Shown: one piece after another, positions 50,827-58,787 of the stretch
Layout: each line of letters begins with the position of its first letter
How positions within the stretch are numbered: position 1 is the first letter of the stretch
NCBI RefSeq assembly: GCF_022440805.1
Contig: NZ_JAKNTK010000001.1
Span: forward strand, 4,095,811-4,159,810
DNA from: Holdemania massiliensis
Lineage (GTDB): Bacteria > Bacillota_I > Bacilli_A > Erysipelotrichales > Erysipelotrichaceae
Reading direction: 5' to 3'
DNA length: 64,000 nucleotides
Position numbers and translations under genes: made by a program
The notes under the pieces: model-generated
Seen by the model: the letters and a program-made list of their open reading frames with translations, nothing else
Database searches by the model: none
Told to the model about the DNA's origin: nothing

Positions 50827-51199
50827 GCCGATTTTCTTCCTTTTGGATCATGGCTTCCAGTTCCTGCAGATCTGCTTCTGTCAGACTTTCATTCTTTACC
50901 AGGGTCATGAATAAACTGCGTACGGATTTTCGATGAAAACGTTCAAAAAACCGAACGGTTTCCTGATCACGATATTCCTCCTCACTGATCAGCGGGACAT
51001 AGGTCTTTAACCGCCCCTCTTTCATCACCTTAACATATCCCTTTTCTTCCAGACGGGCTAATAAGGCCTGAATTGTGGACATCGTCCAGTCACGGTCGAT
51101 GTGACGAGCAATTTCGGCGGTTTTTACAGGAATCTCACAATGCCAGATGGCAGTCATGACTTCCAATTCCGTATCCGGAAGTTTTTTTTCTTTATTCAT
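50819..51199 (-). CDS. BlaI/MecI-family repressor
   Basis: A 126-aa winged-helix repressor: LPDTELEVMTAIWHCEIPVKTAEIARHIDRDWTMSTIQALLARLEEKGYV, then a helical dimerisation tail. Size matches BlaI. The ATG at 51199 follows GAGGTGAT; longer in-frame starts would extend into the operator. It is cleaved or released when the M56 partner is activated. Operators precede both this gene and the femAB pair. Confidence 0.94.
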   Translation of the reverse strand: MNKEKKLPDTELEVMTAIWHCEIPVKTAEIARHIDRDWTMSTIQALLARLEEKGYVKVMKEGRLKTYVPLISEEEYRDQETVRFFERFHRKSVRSLFMTLVKNESLTEADLQELEAMIQKEENRHD

Positions 51200-51210
51200 T
51201 CTTATCACCT

Positions 51211-51256
51211 CTACATTTGTCAATTTAATCATATCTTTACTCTTGACAATTGTCAA
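51211..51256 (-). promoter_or_regulatory. BlaI operon promoter with two operators
   Basis: On the minus strand TTGACA (51251-51256) and TATGAT (51228-51233) are 17 bases apart. TTGACAATTGTCAA (51243-51256) is a 14-bp perfect palindrome covering the -35. CTACATTTGTCAA (51211-51223) lies after the start site. Both fit the ACA-N2-TGT core of the fem operators, so autoregulation is likely. Centres are 33 bp apart. Confidence 0.75.
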
Positions 51257-51315
51257 TATTAATTCAGGCTTCCTTTTTGTTAAGAAAGGAGAACGTTGAA
51301 AACAATCAACACTAC

Positions 51316-51354
51316 AAAAAAAACTCTGCGGAAACAAGATCTTTTCTGCAGAGT
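51316..51354 (-). terminator. Intrinsic terminator after the cation exporter gene
   Basis: ACTCTGC (51323-51329) and GCAGAGT (51348-51354), with added inner pairs, are followed by T8 on the minus strand. Confidence 0.85.
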
Positions 51355-51362
51355 CTAAACTT

Positions 51363-52286
51363 TTAATGGGTTGTTGGATTTACATGAATCATAATATGTT
51401 TGATGTCTGTAAACATGGCTTCAACCTGGTCATGAACCTGTTCCGCGATCGCATGACTTTCACGCAGAGGCATATCCCCATCCACTTTAATTTCCAGATC
51501 AATGTAAACCTTATTTCCAAACATCCGTGTATGAAGGACATCGACACCGAGGACATCCGGCTGACTTTCAATAAATTCGCGTAATTCTGACTCATACACT
51601 TCATCACAGGAAGTATCAAGCATCTTTGTAAGCGCATCTTTCAGAATATCATAAGAAACCTTCAAGATGAACAGACAGATTATCACGCTGGCTGCACTGT
51701 CCAGCACAGGATAACCCAACATCGCACCCGCAATTCCGATCAGCGATCCAACCGAAGAAAAGGCGTCAGACCGATGATGCCAGGCATCCGCCATAAACGC
51801 GTTGGAATTGATTTGTTTAGCATAATACCGCGTATACCAGAACATGGCTTCTTTGCCTATGATGGAGATTATCGCAGCCAGAAGGGCAATTCCACCTGGA
51901 ACAGCCAAGGTATCATAATGTCCTGCAGCAATATTCTTCAGTCCCGCAGCCCCGACACCAAGACCGGTCATCAATAATAAAATTCCCAGAATCAAAGAAG
52001 CGACACATTCAAAACGTTCATGACCATAGGGATGTGATTTATCAGCTTCCTTCTTTGAAAGCTTAACGCCAAAATAAGCAATAACAGTGGTCAGCACATC
52101 CGAAAAGGAGTGGATCGCGTCGGAAATCATCGCGCTGGAATGACCGAAGAATCCGGCAATAAATTTAATTCCGGATAACACCGTATTTCCAACGATACTA
52201 ACTAGAGATAGGTTTCTGATAATCTGATTTTCATCCAGCCTGCGCTGTTTTGAATTTGTCGGCTGAGCTTTTTGGTTGGTTGTCAT
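51363..52286 (-). CDS. Cation diffusion facilitator (CDF) exporter, Ni/Co-regulated
   Basis: A 307-aa membrane antiporter. Six helices are seen, with HSSAMISDAIHSFSD in helix 2 and DAWHHRSDAFSS in helix 5 supplying the metal-site acidic and histidine residues. The cytoplasmic C-terminal domain has LEIKVDGDMPLRESHAIAEQVHDQVE. It probably exports Co2+/Ni2+ (or Zn2+) in exchange for protons. The NiCo riboswitch upstream makes cobalt/nickel the likely inducers. AGGAGG precedes the ATG. Confidence 0.95.
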   Translation of the reverse strand: MTTNQKAQPTNSKQRRLDENQIIRNLSLVSIVGNTVLSGIKFIAGFFGHSSAMISDAIHSFSDVLTTVIAYFGVKLSKKEADKSHPYGHERFECVASLILGILLLMTGLGVGAAGLKNIAAGHYDTLAVPGGIALLAAIISIIGKEAMFWYTRYYAKQINSNAFMADAWHHRSDAFSSVGSLIGIAGAMLGYPVLDSAASVIICLFILKVSYDILKDALTKMLDTSCDEVYESELREFIESQPDVLGVDVLHTRMFGNKVYIDLEIKVDGDMPLRESHAIAEQVHDQVEAMFTDIKHIMIHVNPTTH

Positions 52287-52376
52287 AAAAGAATCCTCCT
52301 AAATTCCGCAAATGCGGCAGTAATGAGTTCTCTTATCAGCACGTCATCGGAGATAGAATATTCCACAAACAGATAT

Positions 52377-52418
52377 AAAAAACGCACCCGTGGAACATAC
52401 AACTGTCCCACAGATGCG
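52377..52418 (-). terminator. Regulatory terminator of the NiCo riboswitch
   Basis: On the minus strand CGCATCTGTGG (52408-52418) pairs with CCACGGGTGCG (52383-52393), 11 bp with G-U pairs, then T6 (52377-52382). The 5' arm overlaps conserved bases of the aptamer, so metal binding and termination are mutually exclusive. Confidence 0.85.
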
Positions 52419-52494
52419 CAAGGTTACGCTCTGCTGCCACTCTTGATGGCCCGGCCCCATGACCTCAACGGTTCATCGCCTGCTCAGTTTGTAC
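52399..52494 (-). ncRNA. NiCo riboswitch
   Basis: On the minus strand the aptamer runs from ACAAACTGAGCAGGC (52479-52493), through GGCCGGGCC (near 52450), GGCAGCAGAG and the 3' strand CATCTGTGGGACAGTT (52400-52415). This layout and these conserved blocks match the published czcD/NiCo class from memory of an Erysipelotrichaceae example. It controls the CDF exporter at 51363-52286. Boundaries are approximate. Confidence 0.88.
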
Positions 52495-52545
52495 TGTTGA
52501 TCTCGCATTCCGAATCGAATGTAATGCAGTGCAAAGAGTTATTTC

Positions 52546-52574
52546 ATACTACTTTATATTTATGCCATTGTCAA
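52546..52574 (-). promoter_or_regulatory. Promoter of the riboswitch-CDF transcript
   Basis: On the minus strand TTGACA (52569-52574) and TAGTAT (52546-52551) are separated by 17 bases. The transcript would start about 40 bases before the aptamer. Confidence 0.75.
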
Positions 52575-52691
52575 GAAATTTGTGAGGCGCTTTTTCATCC
52601 TTTTTCTCACTTTTTCCCATTAGAAAATTCTGATTGCCTTCCGATCAGATAAAGCCGTTTTTCCTCTCGCCAACACGATTTTGAAAGAACC

Positions 52692-52722
52692 AAAAAAAAA
52701 CGGTATGACCTTCGCCATACCG
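52692..52722 (-). terminator. Intrinsic terminator of the rpmH-jag operon
   Basis: CGGTATG (52701-52707) and CATACCG (52716-52722) are followed by T9 on the minus strand, about 60 bp after the jag stop. Confidence 0.85.
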
Positions 52723-52783
52723 ATTCTTCATCATATGAATTTTAATTGCTGCAAACCATTTTTCCCGTTTTAGGAAATAAGCT

Positions 52784-53410
52784 TTATTTCTTATTCGGCG
52801 TTTTAGTACGATCGTACATAATTTTCAGATGACGCCGGCTGCCTTCACCTTCGCTCTCTGTTTTAATGTACGGCCAATCCGCCAAATACTGATGGATTAC
52901 CTTGCGTTCATCATTCGGCATAGGATCCAACGAGGCATCGACTTTTGTCCGCTGCACCGTTTTTGCGATCCGTCCGGCGATAGACTTCACTTTTTCATAC
53001 CGTTCTTCTTTGTAATGATTGATATCAATCATAATTGAGAAGCGCTTGCGGAAAGCTGAATTGACAGCGCCGCGGACAACAGTATTTAAAGCCTGAAGCG
53101 TCTGACCATTCTTACCGATGATCACAGCGTTGTTCTCCGCATTTAACATGATGCGGTAACCGCCGTCTTCATCAAAGATTTCGATCTCGACATCCTGATT
53201 CAAGCCGGTAAAGAACTCACCGATATAATTGAAGAGAAACTCTTTAATATCACAGGAAGCATAAACCTCAGCAGTAACTGAAGCTCCGATTCCCAGGAAT
53301 CCTTGTTTTTCTTCGGTAACGAAATAAGTCAGTTCCTCAACGGACACACCCTTTTCTTTCGCTGCGGCATTCAGTACGTCATTTAATGTTTTTCCTGTGT
53401 ATTTCTTCAT
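52784..53410 (-). CDS. jag: Jag/KhpB RNA-binding protein
   Basis: A 208-aa RNA-binding protein. Jag_N is at 1-50 (KKYTGKTLNDVLNAAAKEKGV), a KH domain near 75-145 (NNAVIIGKNGQTLQALN), and R3H near 150-208 (NDERKVIHQYLADWPYIKTESEGEGSRR). It is involved in cell elongation and post-transcriptional control with KhpA. It follows yidC by 11 bp, as in most Firmicutes. Confidence 0.96.
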   Translation of the reverse strand: MKKYTGKTLNDVLNAAAKEKGVSVEELTYFVTEEKQGFLGIGASVTAEVYASCDIKEFLFNYIGEFFTGLNQDVEIEIFDEDGGYRIMLNAENNAVIIGKNGQTLQALNTVVRGAVNSAFRKRFSIMIDINHYKEERYEKVKSIAGRIAKTVQRTKVDASLDPMPNDERKVIHQYLADWPYIKTESEGEGSRRHLKIMYDRTKTPNKK

Positions 53411-53421
53411 AAAGTCCCTTC

Positions 53422-54294
53422 TTACGATTTTTTATCGATATAGATTAACTGAACGAACAAAGTCTTGAAGATCATAACCAGAGATGAAACAGCCCAGTAA
53501 ATCGTCATGGCTGCCGGCCAGTTGATCGAGATGACAAGGATGAACACCATCATGTAGATCATCATGTTGCCGCCTGGCTGTTTGGTCTTCTCATATTTTC
53601 TATGGTGCGCTGCTGCTTCTTTTTTCGCTTTCTGCGTCGCCAAGAACTGCGGCAGCATCATGGAACCAATCTGGCAAAGGGCCATGAAGACGAAGATCAC
53701 CAGATACAGCCACTGTCCCGACATAATTCCATGCAGTGGTGTTTCTTTCAGACTCAAGCCCCACATCGTACCATTGACGACGGTTTCTGCCCGCTGGACG
53801 GACAAATAGATCGCCATGATGATCGGCAGCTGAATGAAGGAAGAAATAATGGCTCCAAATGGATTGATTCCGTTGTCTTTGTATAAACGCTGCAGTTCCT
53901 GAGCCTGAGCCATCTGCGAACGTTCATCCGTCTTGCCTTCATACTTTTTCTGAATTCGATTCATTTCCGGCTGGATAACCTGCATCTTCTGCGTCATCAC
54001 TGTCGATTTGATTGTGAAGATCAAAGTGATGATATGAACTAACAGAGTAACAACGGAAATGGACAGAGCCACTCCGACATACGGCGTCAGGAAGTTGATT
54101 AACTTGGATAATGGGAAAACGAAGAAAGCACTGAACCAGTTTTCGTTAGCCATCATGTACTTAAACGTCGTATCTGATGTGATTTGAATAACTTCTTTTG
54201 TTTCTGGATCTACCGGAGCCGTACATCCGCTGGCAAGAAATAGCAGCGCGACGAAGACCAGCAGCAGAAGCAGCTGTTTTTTACGATTTTTCAT
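53422..54294 (-). CDS. yidC: Membrane protein insertase YidC
   Basis: A 290-aa lipoprotein with five membrane helices. The signal FVALLFLASGCTAP has a lipobox cysteine near 24. YKDNGINPFGAIISSFIQLPIIMAIYLSVQ and FLATQKAKKEAAAHHRKYEK are conserved. It inserts membrane proteins with or without SecYEG. Gene order rpmH-rnpA-yidC-jag is conserved. Confidence 0.96.
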   Translation of the reverse strand: MKNRKKQLLLLLVFVALLFLASGCTAPVDPETKEVIQITSDTTFKYMMANENWFSAFFVFPLSKLINFLTPYVGVALSISVVTLLVHIITLIFTIKSTVMTQKMQVIQPEMNRIQKKYEGKTDERSQMAQAQELQRLYKDNGINPFGAIISSFIQLPIIMAIYLSVQRAETVVNGTMWGLSLKETPLHGIMSGQWLYLVIFVFMALCQIGSMMLPQFLATQKAKKEAAAHHRKYEKTKQPGGNMMIYMMVFILVISINWPAAMTIYWAVSSLVMIFKTLFVQLIYIDKKS

Positions 54295-54316
54295 TGAACT
54301 CTCCTTAACTGAATAA

Positions 54317-54655
54317 TCATGCGTACTTCTTTATTTTAACTTTTTTAATAAGGCTTTCCAAGTCTTTTTTGTTGTCTGAATAACTTTGTTCCAGAAACTT
54401 TTTCCTGACAATCAGGATTCCGTCAAAATTTTCATTAAAATCATAAATTTCCTGGAACATCATACGCACTTGACGCTTGGTTTTGTTTCTGACCACGGCA
54501 TTGCCCAACTTTTTGCCGACGGAGATGCCAATCCGGCTTTGGTCCTCTTTCCGGGCTTTGACATACAGCACCAGCGAAGGACAGCTGACAAATTTCCGAT
54601 GCTCAATAATCGTTTGAAATTCATCCGCTTTTTTAACCCGATATTTTTTCTTCAT
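54317..54655 (-). CDS. rnpA: Ribonuclease P protein component
   Basis: A 112-aa basic protein: MKKKYRVKKADEFQTIIEHRKF, SRIGISVGKKLGNAVVRNKTKRQVRMMFQE (RNR motif region) and FDGILIVRKKF. It binds the RNase P RNA for tRNA 5' processing. It is 23 bp upstream of yidC. Confidence 0.96.
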   Translation of the reverse strand: MKKKYRVKKADEFQTIIEHRKFVSCPSLVLYVKARKEDQSRIGISVGKKLGNAVVRNKTKRQVRMMFQEIYDFNENFDGILIVRKKFLEQSYSDNKKDLESLIKKVKIKKYA

Positions 54656-54666
54656 CTTGATTTATT

Positions 54667-54688
54667 AAAAAAGCCACCTGTGGGTGAC
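54667..54688 (-). terminator. Hairpin with T-tract between rpmH and rnpA (attenuator)
   Basis: On the minus strand GTCACC (54683-54688) pairs with GGTGGC (54673-54678) via a CACA loop, followed by T6 (54667-54672), just after the rpmH stop. The stem is short, so partial readthrough is likely. This would make L34 more abundant than RnpA. Confidence 0.65.
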
Positions 54689-54692
54689 TATT

Positions 54693-54827
54693 TTATGCCG
54701 ACAAGATCTTTCTGCCTTTAGCACGACGGCGGGCTAAAACTTTACGTCCTCCGACCGTTTTCATGCGGGCTCTGAAACCGTGGACTTTTTGGTGTTTTCT
54801 TTTGCTCGGTTGATAAGTTCTTTTCAT
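54693..54827 (-). CDS. rpmH: Ribosomal protein L34
   Basis: A 44-aa protein: MKRTYQPSKRKHQKVHGFRA followed by RMKTVGGRKVLARRRAKGRK and ILSA, an exact family match. GGAGGTGG precedes the ATG at 54827. It is the first gene of the rpmH-rnpA-yidC-jag operon. Confidence 0.98.
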   Translation of the reverse strand: MKRTYQPSKRKHQKVHGFRARMKTVGGRKVLARRRAKGRKILSA

Positions 54828-54880
54828 ATTAAAGAGCCACCTCCAGTTCTTTTTATACAATAATGAGCAATTGCTGGTAC

Positions 54881-54910
54881 ATTATACAATAGTTTTTCTG
54901 TAAAAGTCAA
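54881..54910 (-). promoter_or_regulatory. rpmH promoter
   Basis: On the minus strand TTGACT (54905-54910) and TATAAT (54881-54886) are 18 bases apart. The leader is about 45 bases. Confidence 0.8.
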
Positions 54911-55029
54911 CTAAACTCCCTCGACTTCGATGCTGGATTTCTGCTTTTTTGAAAAAATGAAAGAACTTTTCAGTCTTTTTTGAGTTTTTACGTTTTTTTC
55001 TATCGTATTTCAATCTCCGAACGGGAAGA

Positions 55030-55418
55030 CTGTATATTGAAACAGACTTGCTGTCAGCGAAAAAATATTTTTCATTTTCATGTAGCTTAACACGAGTTTA
55101 TAGTTTATAGAACTGTCCCTGCTTCTTCCTTCAGAACATTTCCACACAAAGATTTCTAAGCTCAAGAAAGTGATGCAAGCATCACTCTGAAAGTCTAAAC
55201 CTTCAGAGCCCCTCTCTGTTTCTTGCCAGGAGAGTATTCCTGCAGGTCTGTTCCTTCCTCCTCTCTCTTGCTTCACAAGATGAAGGCTGTGTCGAAGGTT
55301 CTTCCCCACAGGCGTCTTCGTTCTCTTTCTGTTTCTTAATTTCATTCCGACGCGAAAGTCAGCGATCTTCTTGTCCCTGCCTTCTTTGTACAGATTAAGA
55401 AACAGAATTCGGTTGCTT
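55030..55418 (-). ncRNA. Candidate omega-RNA / right-end region of the TnpB element
   Basis: The 390 bases following tnpB on the same strand hold no convincing gene. They contain stem-loops: CTCTGAA/TTCAGAG and GTGATG-CTTG-CATCAC, within about 55150-55215. In TnpB systems the guide RNA is encoded from the 3' end of tnpB to beyond the right end. The element boundary is not identifiable by eye. Confidence 0.35.
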
Positions 55419-56795
55419 CTATTCCATTCCCATCCCTCGCCGCGCTATCACATACGCGGCCGCCATATGGACTGTGCAGCCCATTCTTGGGCTGTATTTT
55501 TCTTTCCCGATCTTGCTTGTATTCGCTGGATTCACCTTCTTTACTCCATATCCCTCTTTCCAGCATCGCCGCACGATCGCTTCTTCGATCTTTCTTGTCG
55601 CAAAGTCGGATAACATTTTATTTTGCCTTCGATTTCCATACCGCATCTTGCTTTTTGTCTTCTGGAAATCCAAGTCTTCCATCACTAACGGCTTATGACT
55701 CCGCACACATTCCAAGACGACTTCCTTGACTGTCTGATCAATCTGATGTTTCCTTTGTTTCCTATTTTTCCCATCCAGCGGCATTTTCACCGTTTTCAAT
55801 AAAACACAGTTTCCGCAGCCATCCGTTTCACTTACCGCGATATGATTGACATTGATGTCTATGCCAATGACCCCTTGTTCTGTGTCTTCGCTCTTCGCTT
55901 TTTCTTCCATCTCCACGATCGCTTTGATAATAAAATAAGCGCCATGATCTTCCAACACATAAGCCACTGCTTTTCCAGGTGTATTGTGCGGCAGTCTTAC
56001 CGCTCTTTCCAATTCTTCTTTGTATTGATGAAACTCAATCTTGAGCGGGATCTCTCGTTTCTCACTGCTGCAGCGGTAAATCAAAACTCCCTCTTCGATA
56101 TGATATTGGAATAAGTTATTTGAGAATTTCCCTTGCCTTCTTCCCCGTATCATCATCGTTCGATTACGGGCTGATTGATATGCTTTCAGCCAGGTTTCAT
56201 GTTGCCCTGCATACACTGTCGTTCTTGCCCTAGCTAACTTCTTTCCACCAAAACAGGTAAACTTCATTTTTCGTTGAAGTGTTTCTAACTTCTGCTTTCT
56301 CCGATTCAATCCATAAATCAGATGAGAGCGGCGATTCTTGTATCGCTTTCGCTCAGGACGCAGCTGCTGCACTTCAAGCAAGTAATCGGCTTCCGTTTGT
56401 TTCCCTTGTTTTGTTTTTCTGAATAATTCTTTTAATTGTCGGTCAATTTTCCGAATGTTGATTTCGACTTCTTTTAGTTTCTTTTCAATTGCTTTACATT
56501 GAGCCTTCAGCACCTTCTTCTGATTTTCATGGTTGGCAAAATCGTTGCTTAAATGTTGTTGTGCTTCTTGAATCGCAGAGAGTGGAAAATAGTCATTGGT
56601 ATGAAAGCGGCGTTTCATTTCTTTTCCCAGACTATCATCAAAGGAAAAGGGAATCCCCTGTGATTTCAGACATAACAAATAATAGGCAGTGTGCATCATG
56701 GCATGATAAAGCTGGATATCCTGGTGCAGAGCGTTCGCTTCTTCCGAGGATAATTCCGAGTAGTAAATACGATTAGAACAGGTGATTGTCTTCAT
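55419..56795 (-). CDS. tnpB: TnpB-family (IS200/IS605 OrfB-related) protein
   Basis: A 458-aa protein. Lysine-rich helical N-terminal half; RuvC-like C-terminal half with GVIGIDINVNHIAV (first Asp) and KPLVMEDLDFQK (Glu). The C-terminus ends SPRMGCTVHMAAAYVIARRG, without the usual DxNAAxN aspartate and without the CxxC zinc-ribbon pairs. This is a recognised TnpB-related subgroup, but whether it cuts DNA is uncertain. No TnpA transposase is nearby, so it would not transpose alone. Position: between rpmH and dnaA. Confidence 0.85.
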   Translation of the reverse strand: MKTITCSNRIYYSELSSEEANALHQDIQLYHAMMHTAYYLLCLKSQGIPFSFDDSLGKEMKRRFHTNDYFPLSAIQEAQQHLSNDFANHENQKKVLKAQCKAIEKKLKEVEINIRKIDRQLKELFRKTKQGKQTEADYLLEVQQLRPERKRYKNRRSHLIYGLNRRKQKLETLQRKMKFTCFGGKKLARARTTVYAGQHETWLKAYQSARNRTMMIRGRRQGKFSNNLFQYHIEEGVLIYRCSSEKREIPLKIEFHQYKEELERAVRLPHNTPGKAVAYVLEDHGAYFIIKAIVEMEEKAKSEDTEQGVIGIDINVNHIAVSETDGCGNCVLLKTVKMPLDGKNRKQRKHQIDQTVKEVVLECVRSHKPLVMEDLDFQKTKSKMRYGNRRQNKMLSDFATRKIEEAIVRRCWKEGYGVKKVNPANTSKIGKEKYSPRMGCTVHMAAAYVIARRGMGME

Positions 56796-57169
56796 GGAAA
56801 GAGAACCTCACTTTCATTGAAAATCAGAAAATGGAATTACTACTTCTTCTGAGTTATTATACAACATTCCTCAAAGCTATACAACGCGTTTGAGTTTGTT
56901 TCATCCTTTTCATTCTTCTCTATATGGCTCTTGGGAAAAAGAAATGATCGAACAGTTTAATTGAATTCAGATCTCTTTTCCCTTGTTTACAAACGCGGTT
57001 CTTTAAAACCTATCCGCTAATTTTCTTCGCGTCCAAAATTTCATCCGAGTTAAACTATTCAATTGCGGTCCTTTTTCATGCAAATCTCTAATAGAATAGA
57101 ACTCAAAAAGGCGAAAAAGAGAGTAGCGTCATAAAATAGAAATCTGATAAGATAGAGGTGGGGAGTACC

Positions 57170-58432
57170 ATGAAATCCACACTATCCAAGAAAGAAACAA
57201 TCTTAGCTCTTGGTCATTGTGACACTTACTTTCCAGGTCCGAATCCCATTTCCATCGCTAAAATCTTTGCTGAAAATCGATGGCGGCTGCTTGTTGATTA
57301 TGAACTTTATCGAAAAGGGATCCGTCCCGCAATCATGAAAACGGTTAACTCGATTATTCTCTGTGAGTATCATGATCTCGGCCACTCTCTTTACGAATGT
57401 CCTCACTGTGAAAACTTCACTTTCGTTTGGCATACTTGTAAATCTCGTTTTTGTAATCAGTGCGGTATAAAATATGCTCGCCTGCTTTCAGACTCGATTC
57501 TATCTAAAGTTTTTGATTGTCCCCATCGTCATGGCGTTTTCACGGTTCCTGAACCCCTTCGTCCTTATTTTCAAAAAGATCGTTCTTTACTGGACGAACT
57601 TTTCAAAGCTGTGGAAGATACTCTTCATTATGTCATTCGCAAAGCCGGAAGAAAAAACGAAGAATTGATTCCTTGTGCCGTATTAACCCTTCATACTTTT
57701 GGCAGGCCTTTGAATTGGATCCCGCATATCCACGTTCTGTTAGCCGAAGGCGGTGTTCGTAAAAGCGGTTCGTTTCAACCTTTAAAACATATCCACTACG
57801 ATTCTCTGCGTTTTTCTTTTCAAAAGCAGTTGCTTGACCGCATGGAAGCCAAATTGAATTCCCCCGATTTTAAAATCGTAAAAAAGCAATGTTATCGAGA
57901 TTATCCCGATGGCTTCTATGTTTACTCTCCACCTTCTACTCACAAATCCACTCAAGATTGTGTAGATTATATCGTTCGTTATGTTGGTCGTCCTGTCATG
58001 GCTCAAAGTCGGATTGAAGACTATGATGTTGACCTTGACTTTGTCTGGTGGCACTATATCGACCATCAAACCCATGAACGTGTAGATGTGTTTGATTCCA
58101 CTCTCGTTTTCATGAAAAAGCTCATTCTTCATATTCCTGATGATCATTTCAAAATGGTTCGTTACTTAGGCGCCTATACTTCTCGAAAAAAGAAACTTTG
58201 TCGCTGTATTCAAAAAATGTTACGTAAGCCTCGAGCTTGGATTCGTAAGAAGCTTTCTTCTTATCGAGAATTTCGTAAGGAGTCCACAGGCATTGATCCT
58301 TTCCTTTGTTCCTGCGGACACATCATGGAATTGGTTGAATCCTTTTTCCCGGCTGGATTGGAAGTGAAAATCAATGAAACCTGGGAACTCTATGACTGGC
58401 ACCGTGAACTCGATCCCCTTCAAGTGTACTAA
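57170..58432 (+). CDS. IS91-family (HUH) transposase
   Basis: A 420-aa transposase. CPHCENF, then CKSRFCNQCGIKYA, form an N-terminal zinc-binding region. PHRHGVFTVPEPLRPYF and NWIPHIHVLLAEGG supply the HUH histidines, and CVDYIVRYVGRPVMAQSRI the catalytic tyrosine region. A C-terminal CSCGHIMELVESFFPAG is typical. IS91 elements move by rolling-circle-like transposition. The ATG at 57170 follows AGGTGGGGAG. It reads toward the origin. Confidence 0.93.
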   Translation: MKSTLSKKETILALGHCDTYFPGPNPISIAKIFAENRWRLLVDYELYRKGIRPAIMKTVNSIILCEYHDLGHSLYECPHCENFTFVWHTCKSRFCNQCGIKYARLLSDSILSKVFDCPHRHGVFTVPEPLRPYFQKDRSLLDELFKAVEDTLHYVIRKAGRKNEELIPCAVLTLHTFGRPLNWIPHIHVLLAEGGVRKSGSFQPLKHIHYDSLRFSFQKQLLDRMEAKLNSPDFKIVKKQCYRDYPDGFYVYSPPSTHKSTQDCVDYIVRYVGRPVMAQSRIEDYDVDLDFVWWHYIDHQTHERVDVFDSTLVFMKKLILHIPDDHFKMVRYLGAYTSRKKKLCRCIQKMLRKPRAWIRKKLSSYREFRKESTGIDPFLCSCGHIMELVESFFPAGLEVKINETWELYDWHRELDPLQVY

Positions 58433-58586
58433 GTGTGGTTTTCTGGATCCGATGGAAATCGATATTGCTGAAGAAGCTTGTGATCTTATTTCTTATCGGG
58501 GTATTCCATGTTTCCGCGCCTACTGTATCCAATGGGATTCTGTCATGATCCCTGTCGATGTCTTATGCCAATTCGCTCAGGAATAA
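58392..58586 (+). CDS. Possible small ORF at the end of the IS91-like element
   Basis: A frame of 64 aa (MTGTVNSIPFKCTKCGFLD and so on) starts 41 bases before the transposase stop in another frame. It has one CxxC and reads to 58586 without interruption. It might be an accessory protein of the element, but there is no clear ribosome binding site at this start. I keep it as tentative. Confidence 0.3.
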   Translation: MTGTVNSIPFKCTKCGFLDPMEIDIAEEACDLISYRGIPCFRAYCIQWDSVMIPVDVLCQFAQE

Positions 58587-58624
58587 TCTATCCTTCCACT
58601 CCTCTCTCATTTCTCTTTTCGTTG

Positions 58625-58650
58625 CGACCTTTTAGGTCGTTTTTCTTTTT
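58625..58650 (+). terminator. Intrinsic terminator after the IS91 transposase
   Basis: CGACCT (58625-58630) and AGGTCG (58634-58639) form a short hairpin followed by TTTTTCTTTTT. Confidence 0.7.
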
Positions 58651-58663
58651 CATAAGATTCGTT

Positions 58664-58718
58664 TGAGTTATTTAACTCACTTGAACCTATCGCCCATTTT
58701 GATGCAATTTCCTAATAG
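58664..58718. other. Candidate end of the IS91-like element
   Basis: TGAGTT-ATTT-AACTCA (58664-58679) is a hairpin. Then TGCAATTTCCTAATAGAAG resembles TGCAAATCTCTAATAGAAT near 57078-57098, on the other side of the transposase. The paired similar segments suggest element ends, but the exact boundaries cannot be set here. 56796-57169 otherwise holds no gene. Confidence 0.35.
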
Positions 58719-58727
58719 AAGAAAAAA

Positions 58728-58758
58728 AGTCCCTGATCAAAATTTACAATCAGGAACT
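58728..58758 (-). terminator. Intrinsic terminator after the HAD phosphatase gene
   Basis: AGTCCCTGAT (58728/9-58737) pairs with ATCAGGAACT (58749-58758) with one G-U, followed by T7 on the minus strand. Confidence 0.8.
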
Positions 58759-58787
58759 TTTTATTTGGAGATTCAATTTCCTTTAAT

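Noticed and set aside
50819..51199. Classical beta-lactamase or methicillin-resistance locus
   Set aside because: The regulator pair is present, but no beta-lactamase or PBP2a gene is next to it and the sensor lacks a penicillin-binding motif.
55010..55345. 111-codon frame after tnpB on the minus strand
   Set aside because: No family or RBS support; the interval fits the structured end of a TnpB element better.
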